From: CABZJG01 sp902512685
GTDB lineage: Bacteria > Pseudomonadota > Alphaproteobacteria > Rhodobacterales > Rhodobacteraceae
Reading direction: 5' to 3'
Assembly (NCBI GenBank): GCA_051201605.1
Contig: CP179201.1
Coordinates: forward strand, 3,472,001-3,536,000
DNA: 64,000 nt
Position 1 is the first letter of the stretch; every line of letters starts with the position of its first letter. A program made the position numbers and the translations under genes. A model generated the notes under the pieces. The model saw nothing but the letters and a program-made list of their open reading frames with translations, searched no databases and was not told where the DNA came from. Below, in pieces: positions 32,766 through 42,064 of the stretch.

Positions 32766-33434
32766 TTGCACGGCCATTCCGGGGGCTTCATGCTCGAAAA
32801 ATGCTGCCATGATTTAGACCTTTATAACATGATCACAGGCTCGCGGCCAAAACGTGTGGCAAGCTTTGGGGCGCGCCGGTCGTTCCTGCCGGCCCATGCC
32901 CCCGCCAGCAATTCGGAAAATGATATTTTTCATATCAAAAAATCGGTCTGGAATTCAGTGGATGATCCCTTTCAAAGCGATGGAGACATCGTGGATTGCC
33001 AAACTGCAGTAGTTGAATTTGAATCTGGCGCTTCAATGAGCTTTCATACAAATATCAATGTGCCTGACGAGCATCGCCGGTTTTGCATCATTGGCGCTAA
33101 AGGAATGGCAGAGGGCGATTTTGTCCGCGGCTTTCTTAAAATAACCCACCGCGATGGAAGCGTTTTTGCAGATCACGATTATTCAAACGGTGCGCTCGCA
33201 GATATGAGCGCCCATTACGGGGCTGACCATTTAATGGTCCAAGACATTGTTGCATTCCTGCGCCAAGAAAAAGATGCCTTGCCGGTCAGCATTGTGGATG
33301 CATTAGAGGCCGGCATCGGGGCGCTTGCAATTGATCAAGCGCGTGTCAGTGGTCAGATCGTAGATCTATCCCCCATTTGGGCAGAGTTTGACAGCTACAA
33401 TCTGCCAGCGCGAAAGGACCAAGATATTGGCTAA
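32766..33434 (+). pseudogene. Gfo/Idh/MocA oxidoreductase lacking its NAD(P)-binding domain
   Basis: The translation (about 222 residues from TTG 32766) begins inside a Gfo/Idh/MocA family enzyme. SGGFMLEKCCHDLDLYNMIT is the start of the substrate-binding half, with the conserved HxxD, and the rest is normal to the end. About 150 N-terminal residues, including the Rossmann GxGxxG and the EKP lysine motif, are missing, and no ribosome-binding site precedes the TTG. A deletion appears to have fused the operon promoter region to the middle of the gene. A relic is likeliest; a retained stand-alone domain cannot be excluded. Its end overlaps the next gene by eight bases. Confidence 0.78.
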
Positions 33435-34431
33435 AATTGAATTGGGCCAGCAAATGGCCGCAGAGATAGAGCAGAGTCCCGATGTTTTTTCCAAACGGGT
33501 ATCCTGCACAGTTGATCTGGAAGGCAAGCTTGATGATCTGCTGGCCATTTATACGATCGCCAGAGGGTCCTCTGATGCAGCGGCAAATATACTGTCTTAT
33601 GAATTGATGCGCGAGTTGCAATTGCCTGTCACATCACTTCCTCCGTCGGTGTTTTCATTGGGCACGGGCGTCTGTCTAGATCGCAGTGCGTGTTTGCTTA
33701 TTTCCCAATCGGGCGCGAGTGAAGATCTGGTTAAATCTGCCCACGGCGCGCGTTCGCGCGGCGCTAAAGTTGTGGCCTTAACCAATCAACCTGGCTCTGC
33801 GGTGCAAGAGGCAGCCGACATCTGTGTGCCGATCAATGCAGGCCCCGAGCTTGCCGTGCCTGCAACCAAAACAGTGATCGGCTCTATTGCTGCCGGCATG
33901 GCCATTCTTGCTGCGCAAAGCCCAGACTATGCCGCCATCTGCAAAAAAGCCGCAGCCGAGTTCGCCAATATAGCAGGCCAGCAGCACCCCCAGTACGAGA
34001 CCATTGTTAATGGGCTCATACGCTCACAACATATATATGTCATCGGACGAGACACCGGTTTGGGAGCCGCGCAAGAAGTTGCTTTGAAACTTAAAGAATG
34101 TTGCGCTTTGCACGCAGAAGCCTATTCAGCATCCGAGGTTTTACACGGACCATTGCAACTGGTCACGAAACCATTGACCGTTCTTCTTTTGGATACCGGA
34201 CTAGAAACCACGACGAAAAGTTTGGATCGGGCAGAGGATAGGTTTCGGGCTTCGGGCGCTAAAGTGTTTCGCATTTCGCCATTAGATGTTGGCGTGCCGA
34301 CTTTATCGACTGCGGCATCGGCGGCAATATTGCTTTACTTGGCCTATCCGATTGTGAGACAGGTTGCACTCGCTCTTGGTCTTGATCCCGACACACCCCA
34401 TACGCTTTCCAAAGTGACCAACACACTATGA
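33427..34431 (+). CDS. SIS-domain amino-sugar-phosphate deaminase/isomerase (NagB-II / GlmS C-terminal-like)
   Basis: I place the start at TTG 33427, eight bases after AAAGGA; it overlaps the truncated upstream gene by eight bases (334 residues). Two SIS domains are present: ARGSSDAAANILSYELMREL and ISQSGASEDLVKSAHGARSR in the first, and GRDTGLGAAQEVALKLKECC with HAEAYSASEVLHGPLQL in the second, the last typical of the GlmS isomerase domain. It lacks the glutaminase domain of GlmS. Enzymes of this form convert glucosamine-6-phosphate to fructose-6-phosphate and ammonia (NagB-II). Its stop overlaps the next start as ATGA. Confidence 0.85.
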   Translation: MAKIELGQQMAAEIEQSPDVFSKRVSCTVDLEGKLDDLLAIYTIARGSSDAAANILSYELMRELQLPVTSLPPSVFSLGTGVCLDRSACLLISQSGASEDLVKSAHGARSRGAKVVALTNQPGSAVQEAADICVPINAGPELAVPATKTVIGSIAAGMAILAAQSPDYAAICKKAAAEFANIAGQQHPQYETIVNGLIRSQHIYVIGRDTGLGAAQEVALKLKECCALHAEAYSASEVLHGPLQLVTKPLTVLLLDTGLETTTKSLDRAEDRFRASGAKVFRISPLDVGVPTLSTAASAAILLYLAYPIVRQVALALGLDPDTPHTLSKVTNTL

Positions 34432-35510
34432 CATTTCACACCGATATCCTGCCTTGGGCAACATGGCGTGAAACTGTTTCACAGCCAGACATCTGGCGCC
34501 AATGGTCAACAGAATGTCCAGTGCAAAAGCTGCGCGGTTGGATCGCAACGCAGCCCTTCGATGAAATTTGGTTTTGCGGCGCTGGAACTTCAGCTTTTAT
34601 AGGAGATATTCTGGTTGCCGGGCTTGAAGGACAGGCAACAAAACCGCTTCGGGCGCTGCCCACAACAGATATCGTCGCCCGGCCAAAAGACTATTTGAAC
34701 GGTCACAAAACACCGCTGGTGGTGAATTTTGGCCGCTCGGGGAACAGCGCTGAAACTTTGGCTATTCTTGATCTGCTTGATCAGCTGGCCCCCGACGCGC
34801 CTCAGCTCAATATCACCTGCAATCCCAAAGGGGCTTTGGCCTTGCGCGGCAACCACGCCAATCGCCGCATCGTTCTGCTGCCGGACGAAACACGCGACAG
34901 TGGGTTTGCAATGACCACAAGCTTTTCCACAATGCTTTTGACAGCGGTTGGGATATTTGATGATGGCGCGGTTTTGGAAGAACTGCTGCCCTCTCTGGCG
35001 CAGGAATTTGATCGCTTACTGCCCGCGTTTTGCGACCTTGCGCGCGTCAGGCCAGAGCGTATTGTTTATGTCGGCTCAGGGCCCTTGGCCTTTGCCGCCC
35101 GCGAGGCGGCGCTCAAAACACTTGAGCTGTCCGCAGGTCACATACCGGCGCTTTGGGATAGCACATTAGGCTTTCGCCATGGTCCAAAATCTTTCGTACA
35201 GCCGGGCACTCAAATCGTGGTATTTATGGCATCGCACCCGCAAGCAAAGCTCTATGACGCTGATCTAGTTAAAGAATTGCGCAAGCAGTTTCCTGATAAC
35301 CCGATTGTCTCGCTCGGCCCCAGTGGTGATATCGACACCCCATCTTACCAGCGCGATTTATGGGCCGTTCCGCTGGCGGTTGGATTGGCTCAGGTTCTTT
35401 CAATTCATTGGTCTCATCAACTGGGCTTGAATGTTGATGACCCCTTTGCCGGGCAAAATACCCTTAGCCGTGTTGTGTCAAATGTGCGTATCCATGAGGT
35501 GGCGCAATGA
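34428..35510 (+). CDS. agaS: SIS-domain protein, AgaS-like galactosamine-6-phosphate deaminase/isomerase
   Basis: This 360-residue protein has two SIS domains: DEIWFCGAGTSAFIGDIL and NFGRSGNSAETLAILDLLDQ in the first, and ERIVYVGSGPLAFAAREAAL, GHIPALWDSTLGFRHGPKSF in the second. These are characteristic of AgaS, which deaminates galactosamine-6-phosphate to tagatose-6-phosphate. It overlaps both neighbours by ATGA (34428-34431 and 35507-35510), so the operon is tightly coupled. Presence beside an AgaZ-like gene supports a GalNAc branch; presence beside the NagB-II-like gene suggests the operon handles both GlcNAc and GalNAc. Confidence 0.83.
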   Translation: MTFHTDILPWATWRETVSQPDIWRQWSTECPVQKLRGWIATQPFDEIWFCGAGTSAFIGDILVAGLEGQATKPLRALPTTDIVARPKDYLNGHKTPLVVNFGRSGNSAETLAILDLLDQLAPDAPQLNITCNPKGALALRGNHANRRIVLLPDETRDSGFAMTTSFSTMLLTAVGIFDDGAVLEELLPSLAQEFDRLLPAFCDLARVRPERIVYVGSGPLAFAAREAALKTLELSAGHIPALWDSTLGFRHGPKSFVQPGTQIVVFMASHPQAKLYDADLVKELRKQFPDNPIVSLGPSGDIDTPSYQRDLWAVPLAVGLAQVLSIHWSHQLGLNVDDPFAGQNTLSRVVSNVRIHEVAQ

Positions 35511-36415
35511 TTGCAGCGGGCATTGATCTGGGCGGTACCAAAATAGAAGCGCAGGTGTTTGATGACAATTGGGATTGCGCCGAAAAACAGCGCAGTGCGA
35601 CGCCACAAACTTATGCCGATCTGTTGAGTGTGGTCTCAGCGCAGGTTAGCTGGATAGAAAAAAACCATCCCGGCTTGCCCATTGGCATTGGCGCGGCAGG
35701 TTTAATCGCGCCAAGCACCGGCTTGGCTCTTACGGCCAATCTGCCTGCCTCGGGCAAACCATTTCCTAAAGATCTGGCGCGCGCATCCGGTCGAGCGATA
35801 ACCTATTTGAACGATTGCCGGGCTTTTGCCCTTTCTGAGGCCATTTTCGGGGCTGGACGGCCCTTTCGCACAATGGTTGGCATTGTGTTTGGCACAGGCA
35901 ATGGCGGCGGGGTTGTGGTGGATGGGCAGCTTTTGTCCCCAAGCTTGGGCGTCGGCGGAGAATTTGGTCATCTGTATGCCCCCGCCCATCTTGTAAAGAC
36001 CTATGATCTGCCGATCGTTCAATGCGGCTGTGGCCGTATGGGGTGCATTGAGACATTTGTTTCGGGCCGAGGCATGTCGAGACTTGCACAAACACTCACC
36101 GGCCGCGCTGTGCAACCTGCCGATATCGCATCTGCGCGGCACCATGATCCGCAAATGGAAAAGGTCTGGCAGGTCTGGTGCAAACTGGTGGCCGAGCAAT
36201 TTCTGGCCTTCGATTATATTTTGAACCCTGACGTTATTGTTTTGGGGGGCGGGCTTTCAAATATATCCGGGCTCTGTGATGAGCTCGGTGCAGCTATGCA
36301 AAACGCCCAATTCAAAGACTTTCCCATCCCAAAAATACTATTGGCGCAGGGCGGCGATGTTAGCGGGGTGCGCGGGGCGGCCTATGCCGCCTGGCAGGAG
36401 GCACAAAATGGTTAA
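35507..36415 (+). CDS. ROK-family sugar kinase (N-acetylhexosamine kinase)
   Basis: This 302-residue ROK protein has the ATP phosphate motif GIDLGGTKIEAQVF at the N-terminus, GIVFGTGNGGGVVVDG, EFGHLYAP, and the zinc signature CGCGRMGCIETFVSGRG. It probably phosphorylates GlcNAc or GalNAc at C6 in the cytoplasm, the first step after import or after the GH20 enzyme. That a kinase is needed suggests uptake by a non-PTS route. It overlaps AgaS by four bases and the AgaZ-like gene by eight. Confidence 0.88.
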   Translation: MIAAGIDLGGTKIEAQVFDDNWDCAEKQRSATPQTYADLLSVVSAQVSWIEKNHPGLPIGIGAAGLIAPSTGLALTANLPASGKPFPKDLARASGRAITYLNDCRAFALSEAIFGAGRPFRTMVGIVFGTGNGGGVVVDGQLLSPSLGVGGEFGHLYAPAHLVKTYDLPIVQCGCGRMGCIETFVSGRGMSRLAQTLTGRAVQPADIASARHHDPQMEKVWQVWCKLVAEQFLAFDYILNPDVIVLGGGLSNISGLCDELGAAMQNAQFKDFPIPKILLAQGGDVSGVRGAAYAAWQEAQNG

Positions 36416-37706
36416 GGCGCTGTTGGATATTGTACATCGCAACCGCGCGGGTGAAAGCATTGCGATCCCGTCTGTTTGCACGGCTCACCCCGATGTTTTG
36501 CGCATTGTTTTAAGATATGCCGCAGAGGTAAATCAACCGATTGTCATAGAAGCCACCTCAAATCAAGTCAATCAAGAGGGCGGTTATACCGGCATGACAC
36601 CCAGCCAGTTTGTGGGTTTCGTTTCGGATTTGGCACTCAATGCTGGCGCTGACCCAACCGCCATTATTTTTGGCGGGGATCATTTGGGGCCACAGGCCTG
36701 GCGCAATTTGCCAGCCAAAGAGGCTATGGCAAAAGCAGATGTGATGATCCGTGAATATGTGCAGGCTGGCTTTTATAAGATACATCTAGACTGCTCTGAA
36801 GGCTGCGCGGGTGAACCCGCCCAAGTGGATGAGCAAACGGCAGCTCAGCGTGCAGCGCGTTTGATGTCTGTTGCCTTGCACGCCAGTGACAACCCTGAGA
36901 GTTTGACTTTTGTCATCGGCACAGAGGTCCCCTCCCCTGGCGGCGCCAGAGTGGACAGTCACGGAGATATAGCCGCAACTACCGCAGCAAACGCCGCCGC
37001 AACGCTTCAGGCCCATGAAAGCGCATTTGTGGATGCAGGTCTTGGGGATGTGCAGGCTTTGGTCTCGGGTCTGGTGGTGCAACCGGGTGTCGAGTTTGGT
37101 CCCATGACGGTCTATCACCTACCCCTAGATCGCTCGTTTGATTTGCGCTCGGTCATAATGCGCTGGCCTAATTTGGCGCTTGAAGCGCATTCAACCGATT
37201 ATCAAAAGCCCGCAGCCTATCCGCGTCTTGCCGAACTGGGTTTTGCCTATCAAAAGGTTGGCCCAGCTTTAACATTCGCCTGGCGACAAGCCATTTATGC
37301 ACTGGATCAGATGCTGTCATTTCTTCATGGGTCAGCGCCGATTGTCATCCCGACAATGGAGCGCATCATGCTTGAAAATGCCGGCGCATGGCAATCGCAT
37401 TACCAGGGCGAGCCAAATGCAAAGTTCGCACAGCGGCATTTGGCATTGGCGGATCGCATCCGCTATTACTGGCCACATCCTGACGCACAGGCCGCTGTGA
37501 GCGCGTTGATGACGGCAATGGAAAGCCAAACTTTGAACCGGTCTGTTTCAGAGCTATTTTTCCCCAACTCTACTCTTGAGCGTGCAGAACTGTGCGGCGG
37601 TTTGAACGCCGAGACATTGATCACCTCAAGCGTGGAGCAAAGTCTAGAGCCGTACTTTTTCCACTCAGGCAGCTTTGCTGCTCCGACACGCGAAAGGTCA
37701 GCATGA
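36408..37706 (+). CDS. agaZ: AgaZ/GatZ/KbaZ-like tagatose pathway protein
   Basis: ATG 36408 overlaps the ROK stop by eight bases and gives 432 residues, the family length. Motifs: AIPSVCTAHPDVLRIVLRYA, VIEATSNQVNQEGGYTGMTP, IFGGDHLGPQAWRNLPA, YKIHLDCSEGCAGEP, and EAHSTDYQKPAAY. In enterobacteria GatZ/KbaZ are non-catalytic subunits of class II tagatose-bisphosphate aldolase, and in some GalNAc pathways AgaZ is assigned a tagatose-6-phosphate kinase role. No catalytic partner (AgaY/GatY) is in the window. It overlaps the deacetylase gene by ATGA. The pathway points to tagatose-6-phosphate from GalNAc. Confidence 0.85.
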   Translation: MVKALLDIVHRNRAGESIAIPSVCTAHPDVLRIVLRYAAEVNQPIVIEATSNQVNQEGGYTGMTPSQFVGFVSDLALNAGADPTAIIFGGDHLGPQAWRNLPAKEAMAKADVMIREYVQAGFYKIHLDCSEGCAGEPAQVDEQTAAQRAARLMSVALHASDNPESLTFVIGTEVPSPGGARVDSHGDIAATTAANAAATLQAHESAFVDAGLGDVQALVSGLVVQPGVEFGPMTVYHLPLDRSFDLRSVIMRWPNLALEAHSTDYQKPAAYPRLAELGFAYQKVGPALTFAWRQAIYALDQMLSFLHGSAPIVIPTMERIMLENAGAWQSHYQGEPNAKFAQRHLALADRIRYYWPHPDAQAAVSALMTAMESQTLNRSVSELFFPNSTLERAELCGGLNAETLITSSVEQSLEPYFFHSGSFAAPTRERSA

Positions 37707-38830
37707 TGATACCATTGAATGGATGGATAAAACCTAAACGCGTCTTTGACGGCACTAATCTTCTAACAGGTCAAGCAGTTCAACTTAAAGACGGGTATTT
37801 GGTTCAAATATCGCCAGTGGATGAGATGCCCAACACCGTTTCGATGGTTGACTTGCACGGTATTTTGACACCCGGCTTTGTGGATTTGCAAGTCAACGGC
37901 GGCGGCGGCGTCTTGCTGAACAATCAGCCTAGCCACAATGCAATGTGTCAGATCCTTCGCGCTCATAGGCGCCACGGCACTGTAGCCATTTTACCAACCG
38001 TCATCACCGACACCCGCGAGGTATTGCACGCAGCGGCTAATGCTGCCCTAGAGGCAAAAGAGGAGGCCGGTATTATAGGCCTGCATATCGAAGGACCCCA
38101 TCTTTCCGTGACGCGCCGCGGCACCCATGCCGAAGAGCATATTCGCCCCTTTGATCCAGAAACTCTTGGCTTGGTGGAAAAACTTCGCCACTCTGACATT
38201 CCTGTTATGGTGACTGTTGCGCCCGAAATTGTGGGCAAGACAGTCATTTGCGATCTTGCCAACCTTGGGGCGATTGTGTCCATTGGCCATACCAATGCCA
38301 CTGTAGAAGAGGGCCGTGCGGCGCTCGCTCAGGGGGCACGGTGCTTTACCCATTTGTTTAACGCTATGCCGCCAATGATCAACAGAGATCCCGGCGTTGT
38401 TGCGGCCGCTATAAACTCTGATGCCTACGCAGGGATCATTTGCGATGGGCATCATGTGTCTGATGAATTGATAAAAATGGCCCTGCGTGCCCGGCCTTGC
38501 CCCGATCGCATGTTCGTTATTTCAGATGCGATGCCAACAATTAGCGGCCCCGAACAGTTCAAGCTTTATAATACAGAGGTGAAAATAAAAGATGGCCGGC
38601 TGATTAATAGTCAAGGCAATCTGGCCGGAGCGCATATCACCATGTCTCAAAGTGTAAAACGGCTGATCGACTGCATTGGAATATCACCTGTTGAGGCCCT
38701 AAAGATGGCTATATCCGTTCCCGCGGATGTCATACAGAAACCTGAACTCGGGCAATTGTTAAATCGTCGTGTTGAGGATTTAATAATATTACGAGACGAC
38801 TATGGGTTCGATAAATTCGCCTCAGAATAA
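37703..38830 (+). CDS. nagA: N-acetylglucosamine/galactosamine-6-phosphate deacetylase
   Basis: This 375-residue amidohydrolase starts in an ATGA overlap with the upstream gene. NagA motifs: LTPGFVDLQVNGGGGVLLNN, LHIEGPHLSVTRRGTHAEEH (metal Glu), VSIGHTNATVEEG (metal His), TRCFTHLFNAMPP-type CFTHLFNAMPPM (metal His), GIICDGHHVSDEL, and FVISDAMP (catalytic Asp). It removes acetate from GlcNAc-6-P or GalNAc-6-P; the AgaS/AgaZ neighbours suggest the latter is also a substrate. It is the last gene of the operon, followed by AT-rich DNA with no obvious terminator hairpin. Confidence 0.9.
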   Translation: MMIPLNGWIKPKRVFDGTNLLTGQAVQLKDGYLVQISPVDEMPNTVSMVDLHGILTPGFVDLQVNGGGGVLLNNQPSHNAMCQILRAHRRHGTVAILPTVITDTREVLHAAANAALEAKEEAGIIGLHIEGPHLSVTRRGTHAEEHIRPFDPETLGLVEKLRHSDIPVMVTVAPEIVGKTVICDLANLGAIVSIGHTNATVEEGRAALAQGARCFTHLFNAMPPMINRDPGVVAAAINSDAYAGIICDGHHVSDELIKMALRARPCPDRMFVISDAMPTISGPEQFKLYNTEVKIKDGRLINSQGNLAGAHITMSQSVKRLIDCIGISPVEALKMAISVPADVIQKPELGQLLNRRVEDLIILRDDYGFDKFASE

Positions 38831-38975
38831 ATTAACATCTTTATTATATTATTTGAGAACACTTCATATTAATTTAACTTAATAATTTTTATGTGACTCC
38901 TGATTGTAAAATATATATTATTCTAAATAAGCAAATTAGATTATTTAAATTCTCTTGTTTATTTGGGGCCTCACT

Positions 38976-40712
38976 ATGAGAGAAACGACGATTTTGGCGT
39001 TAGATGTTGTTGGGTTTTCAAAGCAAGTTGCTGAAAATCCTAAAGTGACCATAGATGTTTTGTCTGCACGAAGAAAACGCATTCATAAACTTGTTCTTTC
39101 AATGAATGGGCGCGTATTCAATGAAGCCGGAGACAGCATTGTTTCAGAGTTTTCCGAAGCAGATAAAGCTGCGCTTTGTGCAATGGCAATTCAAGAGGAA
39201 ATGTCCCGTTTAAATGCGGGTTCTCCAACAGAGCGGCGGATGATGTTTCGCGCAGGCATCAACCATGGTCCGGTCATGGATGCAGATGACAATGTGTTTG
39301 GAGACACTGTTAATGTAGCCGCCCGGCTTGAGGCCGCCTCTTCTCCTGAAGGTGTTTATCTAAGCAAAAGTGCTTTTGATAAGCTGATGTCGGATACCAA
39401 AAGCTCTTTTGCCTATTTGGGCGAATTAAGCCTTAAGAACATTCCAAACCCGACAGCTGTTTATATGTGGAAATCAGGATATCAAATGGGGCGCTATGGG
39501 GCGTCAAACACTGAAAAAGTTGCCAATGTCGAAACTCTGCCTGGTTCAATTGCGGTATTGCTATTTAAAAACCTGAATTCGGACGAAGAACAACAATACT
39601 TTTGCGAGGGCGTTTCAGAAGATTTAATTAGCGCCTTGTCGCGATATAAATCGCTGCGGGTGACTTCAAGCAACGCAAGTTTTGCCTTTGTTGCCAGTGA
39701 AAAAACATTGCAAGAGATCAGCCATGCGCTGTCGGCAAAGTATATCCTGTCGGGTGCCGTGCGCAGCATGGGCAACCGAGTTCGTATCAATATAAAATTA
39801 GACAACTCTGAATCCAGTCAAACCATATGGTCCGAAAAATTTGAAACCACTAAGGAAGGCATTTGGGAATTAGAGGAGACCTTGGCATCGACCGTAGTTT
39901 CAAAACTCGTTGGCCAAGTGGAAAAAGATGAAATGCGCTCATCAGCCAATAAACCACCTGAGGATGCGCGCGCGTATGATCTGGTTCTGCAGGGACTGAA
40001 ACATCACAGAAATTCAATTGTTTCGCGTGAAGATGCGCGCAAGGCCTATGATCTTTTCAGCAGAGCTGTGGATCTTGATCCAAACTATCCCAGAGCAATG
40101 GCATGGAAAGTTTGCTCGACGGCCAACCTATCATCCTGGGAGCCAGAGATTTTAGGACCAAACTGGATGCAAGATGCATTAAAAAGCGTTGAGAAAGCTC
40201 TTGAACTTGACCCTGACGATGCTGAAGCCAACAGGATCATGGGCGCTATGCAATTATCAAATGGAAACTACGAAGCTTCGTTAGAGCATCACCGCCATGC
40301 CTGTAGTCTTTGTCCCTCTGATCTATATATAGCCGCCAAGCACTGCAAAGTACTAATGTATGACGGTCGATTGGATGCGGCGCAGAATGAGTTGGATCGA
40401 GCAACAAAAATAAATCCAACGGCCTCTGATCTACTTTATGAAATTGAAGGTGTGTTAAAATTCTGGCAGCAGGATCATCAAGCCAGCAATGATATTTTTA
40501 AAAGAATAAAGTTTCCAGATCCGATCATTTCTGTGTTCGAAGCTGCAAATAATTATCATCTGGGACGTATTGATCTGGCTGCGCAGAAAGTGGCGGACAT
40601 CGAAGCAGATTATGGGCTTTCTGTCGAACGTTTGATCCAAGACGAGCCATATCGTAAAGAGGAAATGAAATCCATGCTAGAGCCAATTCTTAAATCCAGC
40701 GCCTTGGTGTAA
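38976..40712 (+). CDS. Class III adenylate cyclase with TolB-like and TPR regions
   Basis: ATG 38976 follows a GGGG about seven bases upstream and gives 578 residues. The N-terminal ~170 residues are a cyclase homology domain: metal Asp in TILALDVVGFSKQV, NEAGDSIVSEF, and DNVFGDTVNVAARLEAAS with the transition-state Asn and Arg. Next comes a TolB-like segment (AVLLFKNLNSDEEQQYFCEG then VSEDLISALSRY), then TPR-like helices (AYDLFSRAVDLDPNYPRAMA, KALELDPDDAEANRIMGAM). Such soluble cyclases are common in Rhizobiales and Rhodobacterales and probably make cAMP. It stands alone, in AT-rich surroundings. Confidence 0.86.
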   Translation: MRETTILALDVVGFSKQVAENPKVTIDVLSARRKRIHKLVLSMNGRVFNEAGDSIVSEFSEADKAALCAMAIQEEMSRLNAGSPTERRMMFRAGINHGPVMDADDNVFGDTVNVAARLEAASSPEGVYLSKSAFDKLMSDTKSSFAYLGELSLKNIPNPTAVYMWKSGYQMGRYGASNTEKVANVETLPGSIAVLLFKNLNSDEEQQYFCEGVSEDLISALSRYKSLRVTSSNASFAFVASEKTLQEISHALSAKYILSGAVRSMGNRVRINIKLDNSESSQTIWSEKFETTKEGIWELEETLASTVVSKLVGQVEKDEMRSSANKPPEDARAYDLVLQGLKHHRNSIVSREDARKAYDLFSRAVDLDPNYPRAMAWKVCSTANLSSWEPEILGPNWMQDALKSVEKALELDPDDAEANRIMGAMQLSNGNYEASLEHHRHACSLCPSDLYIAAKHCKVLMYDGRLDAAQNELDRATKINPTASDLLYEIEGVLKFWQQDHQASNDIFKRIKFPDPIISVFEAANNYHLGRIDLAAQKVADIEADYGLSVERLIQDEPYRKEEMKSMLEPILKSSALV

Positions 40713-41000
40713 AACAAAAAATAGCCACATAAGCTGCATTGCAAAGATAAACGCCCGAGCATATGCGTGGGGAAATAAAGCGTTGCCAATCTGCGTAGCA
40801 TATCTTTTTCAATCGAAGAACGTTTTGGGGTGAATATCGGTCAAAGCCTTACCACAATATAGATTGATACACGGCGTATGATTTGAATTTCAACAATATT
40901 TAGCTTGGATCAGTTGGGCTCTAATGGCATAAATATTTGCGTTTAAGTCGCGTGCCACGCCACAAAAGGCTTACTGAAATTCAAGGTCTGGATAAGTCAA

Positions 41001-41528
41001 ATGAAAATTGAACGCATAGAGGAATTGCGGCTTTCAAAAGCCGATGATGCGGCAATAGCCGCTTTGCTCAATGCCTCATTTGAAACTAACTTTGGCCAAC
41101 GTAGTTTTTTTGAGCAACGCCATCATCTTCGCCTTTTGATACGTGAAAACAACACTGTCATTGGCCATATGGGGATTAGCATAAGAGCTATACAAATGGG
41201 GCCCACGCTTTTGACAATTGCGGGTCTTGGTGACGTGGCCACAGATATAAACTACCGGGGACAAGGTATTGCAACCCGCTTGATGCACCGCGCTATTCAG
41301 GAAGTTAATGCCTCTCAATGCGCGTTTTTCTTACTATTCGGCAACCGGCCTCTTTATGCAGCGTCCGGCTTTAAATCAGTGACCAATACAGTCCGGCACT
41401 GCTCTTTGATCGGTGCAAAAACAGGTGATATTGTCGAAACCAGCAACAGCGGGCTTATGGTTTTGCAACTTGGGTCCACCCGTTGGGATGACGCGGCGCT
41501 GATTGATTTGGCGGGCCATGCGTTTTAA
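41001..41528 (+). CDS. GNAT-family N-acetyltransferase
   Basis: This 175-residue protein has the GNAT fold: LIRENNTVIGHMGISIRAIQ (beta 2-4), AGLGDVATDINYRGQGIATR with the acetyl-CoA loop (R/Q-x-x-G-x-G/A), and FFLLFGNRPLYAASGFKSV, the usual 'Y-x-x-x-G-F' motif. It should transfer an acetyl group from acetyl-CoA to an unknown amine. It stands alone, with non-coding DNA on both sides. Confidence 0.85.
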   Translation: MKIERIEELRLSKADDAAIAALLNASFETNFGQRSFFEQRHHLRLLIRENNTVIGHMGISIRAIQMGPTLLTIAGLGDVATDINYRGQGIATRLMHRAIQEVNASQCAFFLLFGNRPLYAASGFKSVTNTVRHCSLIGAKTGDIVETSNSGLMVLQLGSTRWDDAALIDLAGHAF

Positions 41529-41703
41529 ATTCTGATCTTGGTTATATAGGCTGCGGTTTGCACCAAACAGGCGGACAACAGCTTTTCCGCCCTAAACTTG
41601 CGATGCAGCAGAAATGCAACAGCCTGCAAACGGCCGCTATAATACGCGCGCGCGCCGTTGCCAAAATGGCCAAGGTCAACTATCCGATACCCAGGACGAA
41701 CCC

Positions 41704-41748
41704 GCGCCGAGGCATGTATCTAGGATGCCCCCCAGATTGCCTCGGCGC
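41704..41748. repeat. 11-bp perfect inverted repeat
   Basis: The arms GCGCCGAGGCA (41704-41714) and TGCCTCGGCGC (41738-41748) are separated by 23 bases. It lies about 175 bases after the GNAT stop and next to the 41763-41799 hairpin. There is no T-run in either direction, so it is not an obvious terminator. Confidence 0.7.
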
Positions 41749-41762
41749 CCGTTCAAATTAAA

Positions 41763-41799
41763 AGGGCGTCCTACCACCTGAAAGGTTATAGAACGCCCT
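41763..41799 (-). terminator. Strong hairpin with T-run on the minus strand
   Basis: The arms AGGGCGTCCTACCACCT and AGGTTATAGAACGCCCT pair at 14 of 17 positions around a GAA loop. Read on the minus strand the stem is followed by TTTTAATTTG, the form of an intrinsic terminator. No recognised minus-strand gene ends here, so it may terminate an unannotated small RNA from the 41.8-42.2 kb region. Confidence 0.6.
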
Positions 41800-42064
41800 C
41801 GGATAACTACTGCTTCTGAGCCGTTAATCTACCTATACACTGTTCACCAGCTTTTTAGAGCGAACTCTAACCTTCTGGTAGGACGAACCTCATATAAACA
41901 GCAACTCGGAAAACGGTTAACCTCTAATCTCGACAATTCAGCTGATGTTACTCGGCCTCCTTGCTTTAATCTTTGATTACCCCCCAGTTGAAATCCTAAG
42001 GTCATCTTGTCACGAAACATATTTAAATCAAGATGAAAAATCATATTTCTTGAGTATCGCGGGC

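Noticed and set aside
41844..42044. 66-codon frame on the minus strand in the non-coding region
   Set aside because: It has no ribosome-binding site and no recognisable domain, and it overlaps structured DNA. A structured RNA explains the region better.
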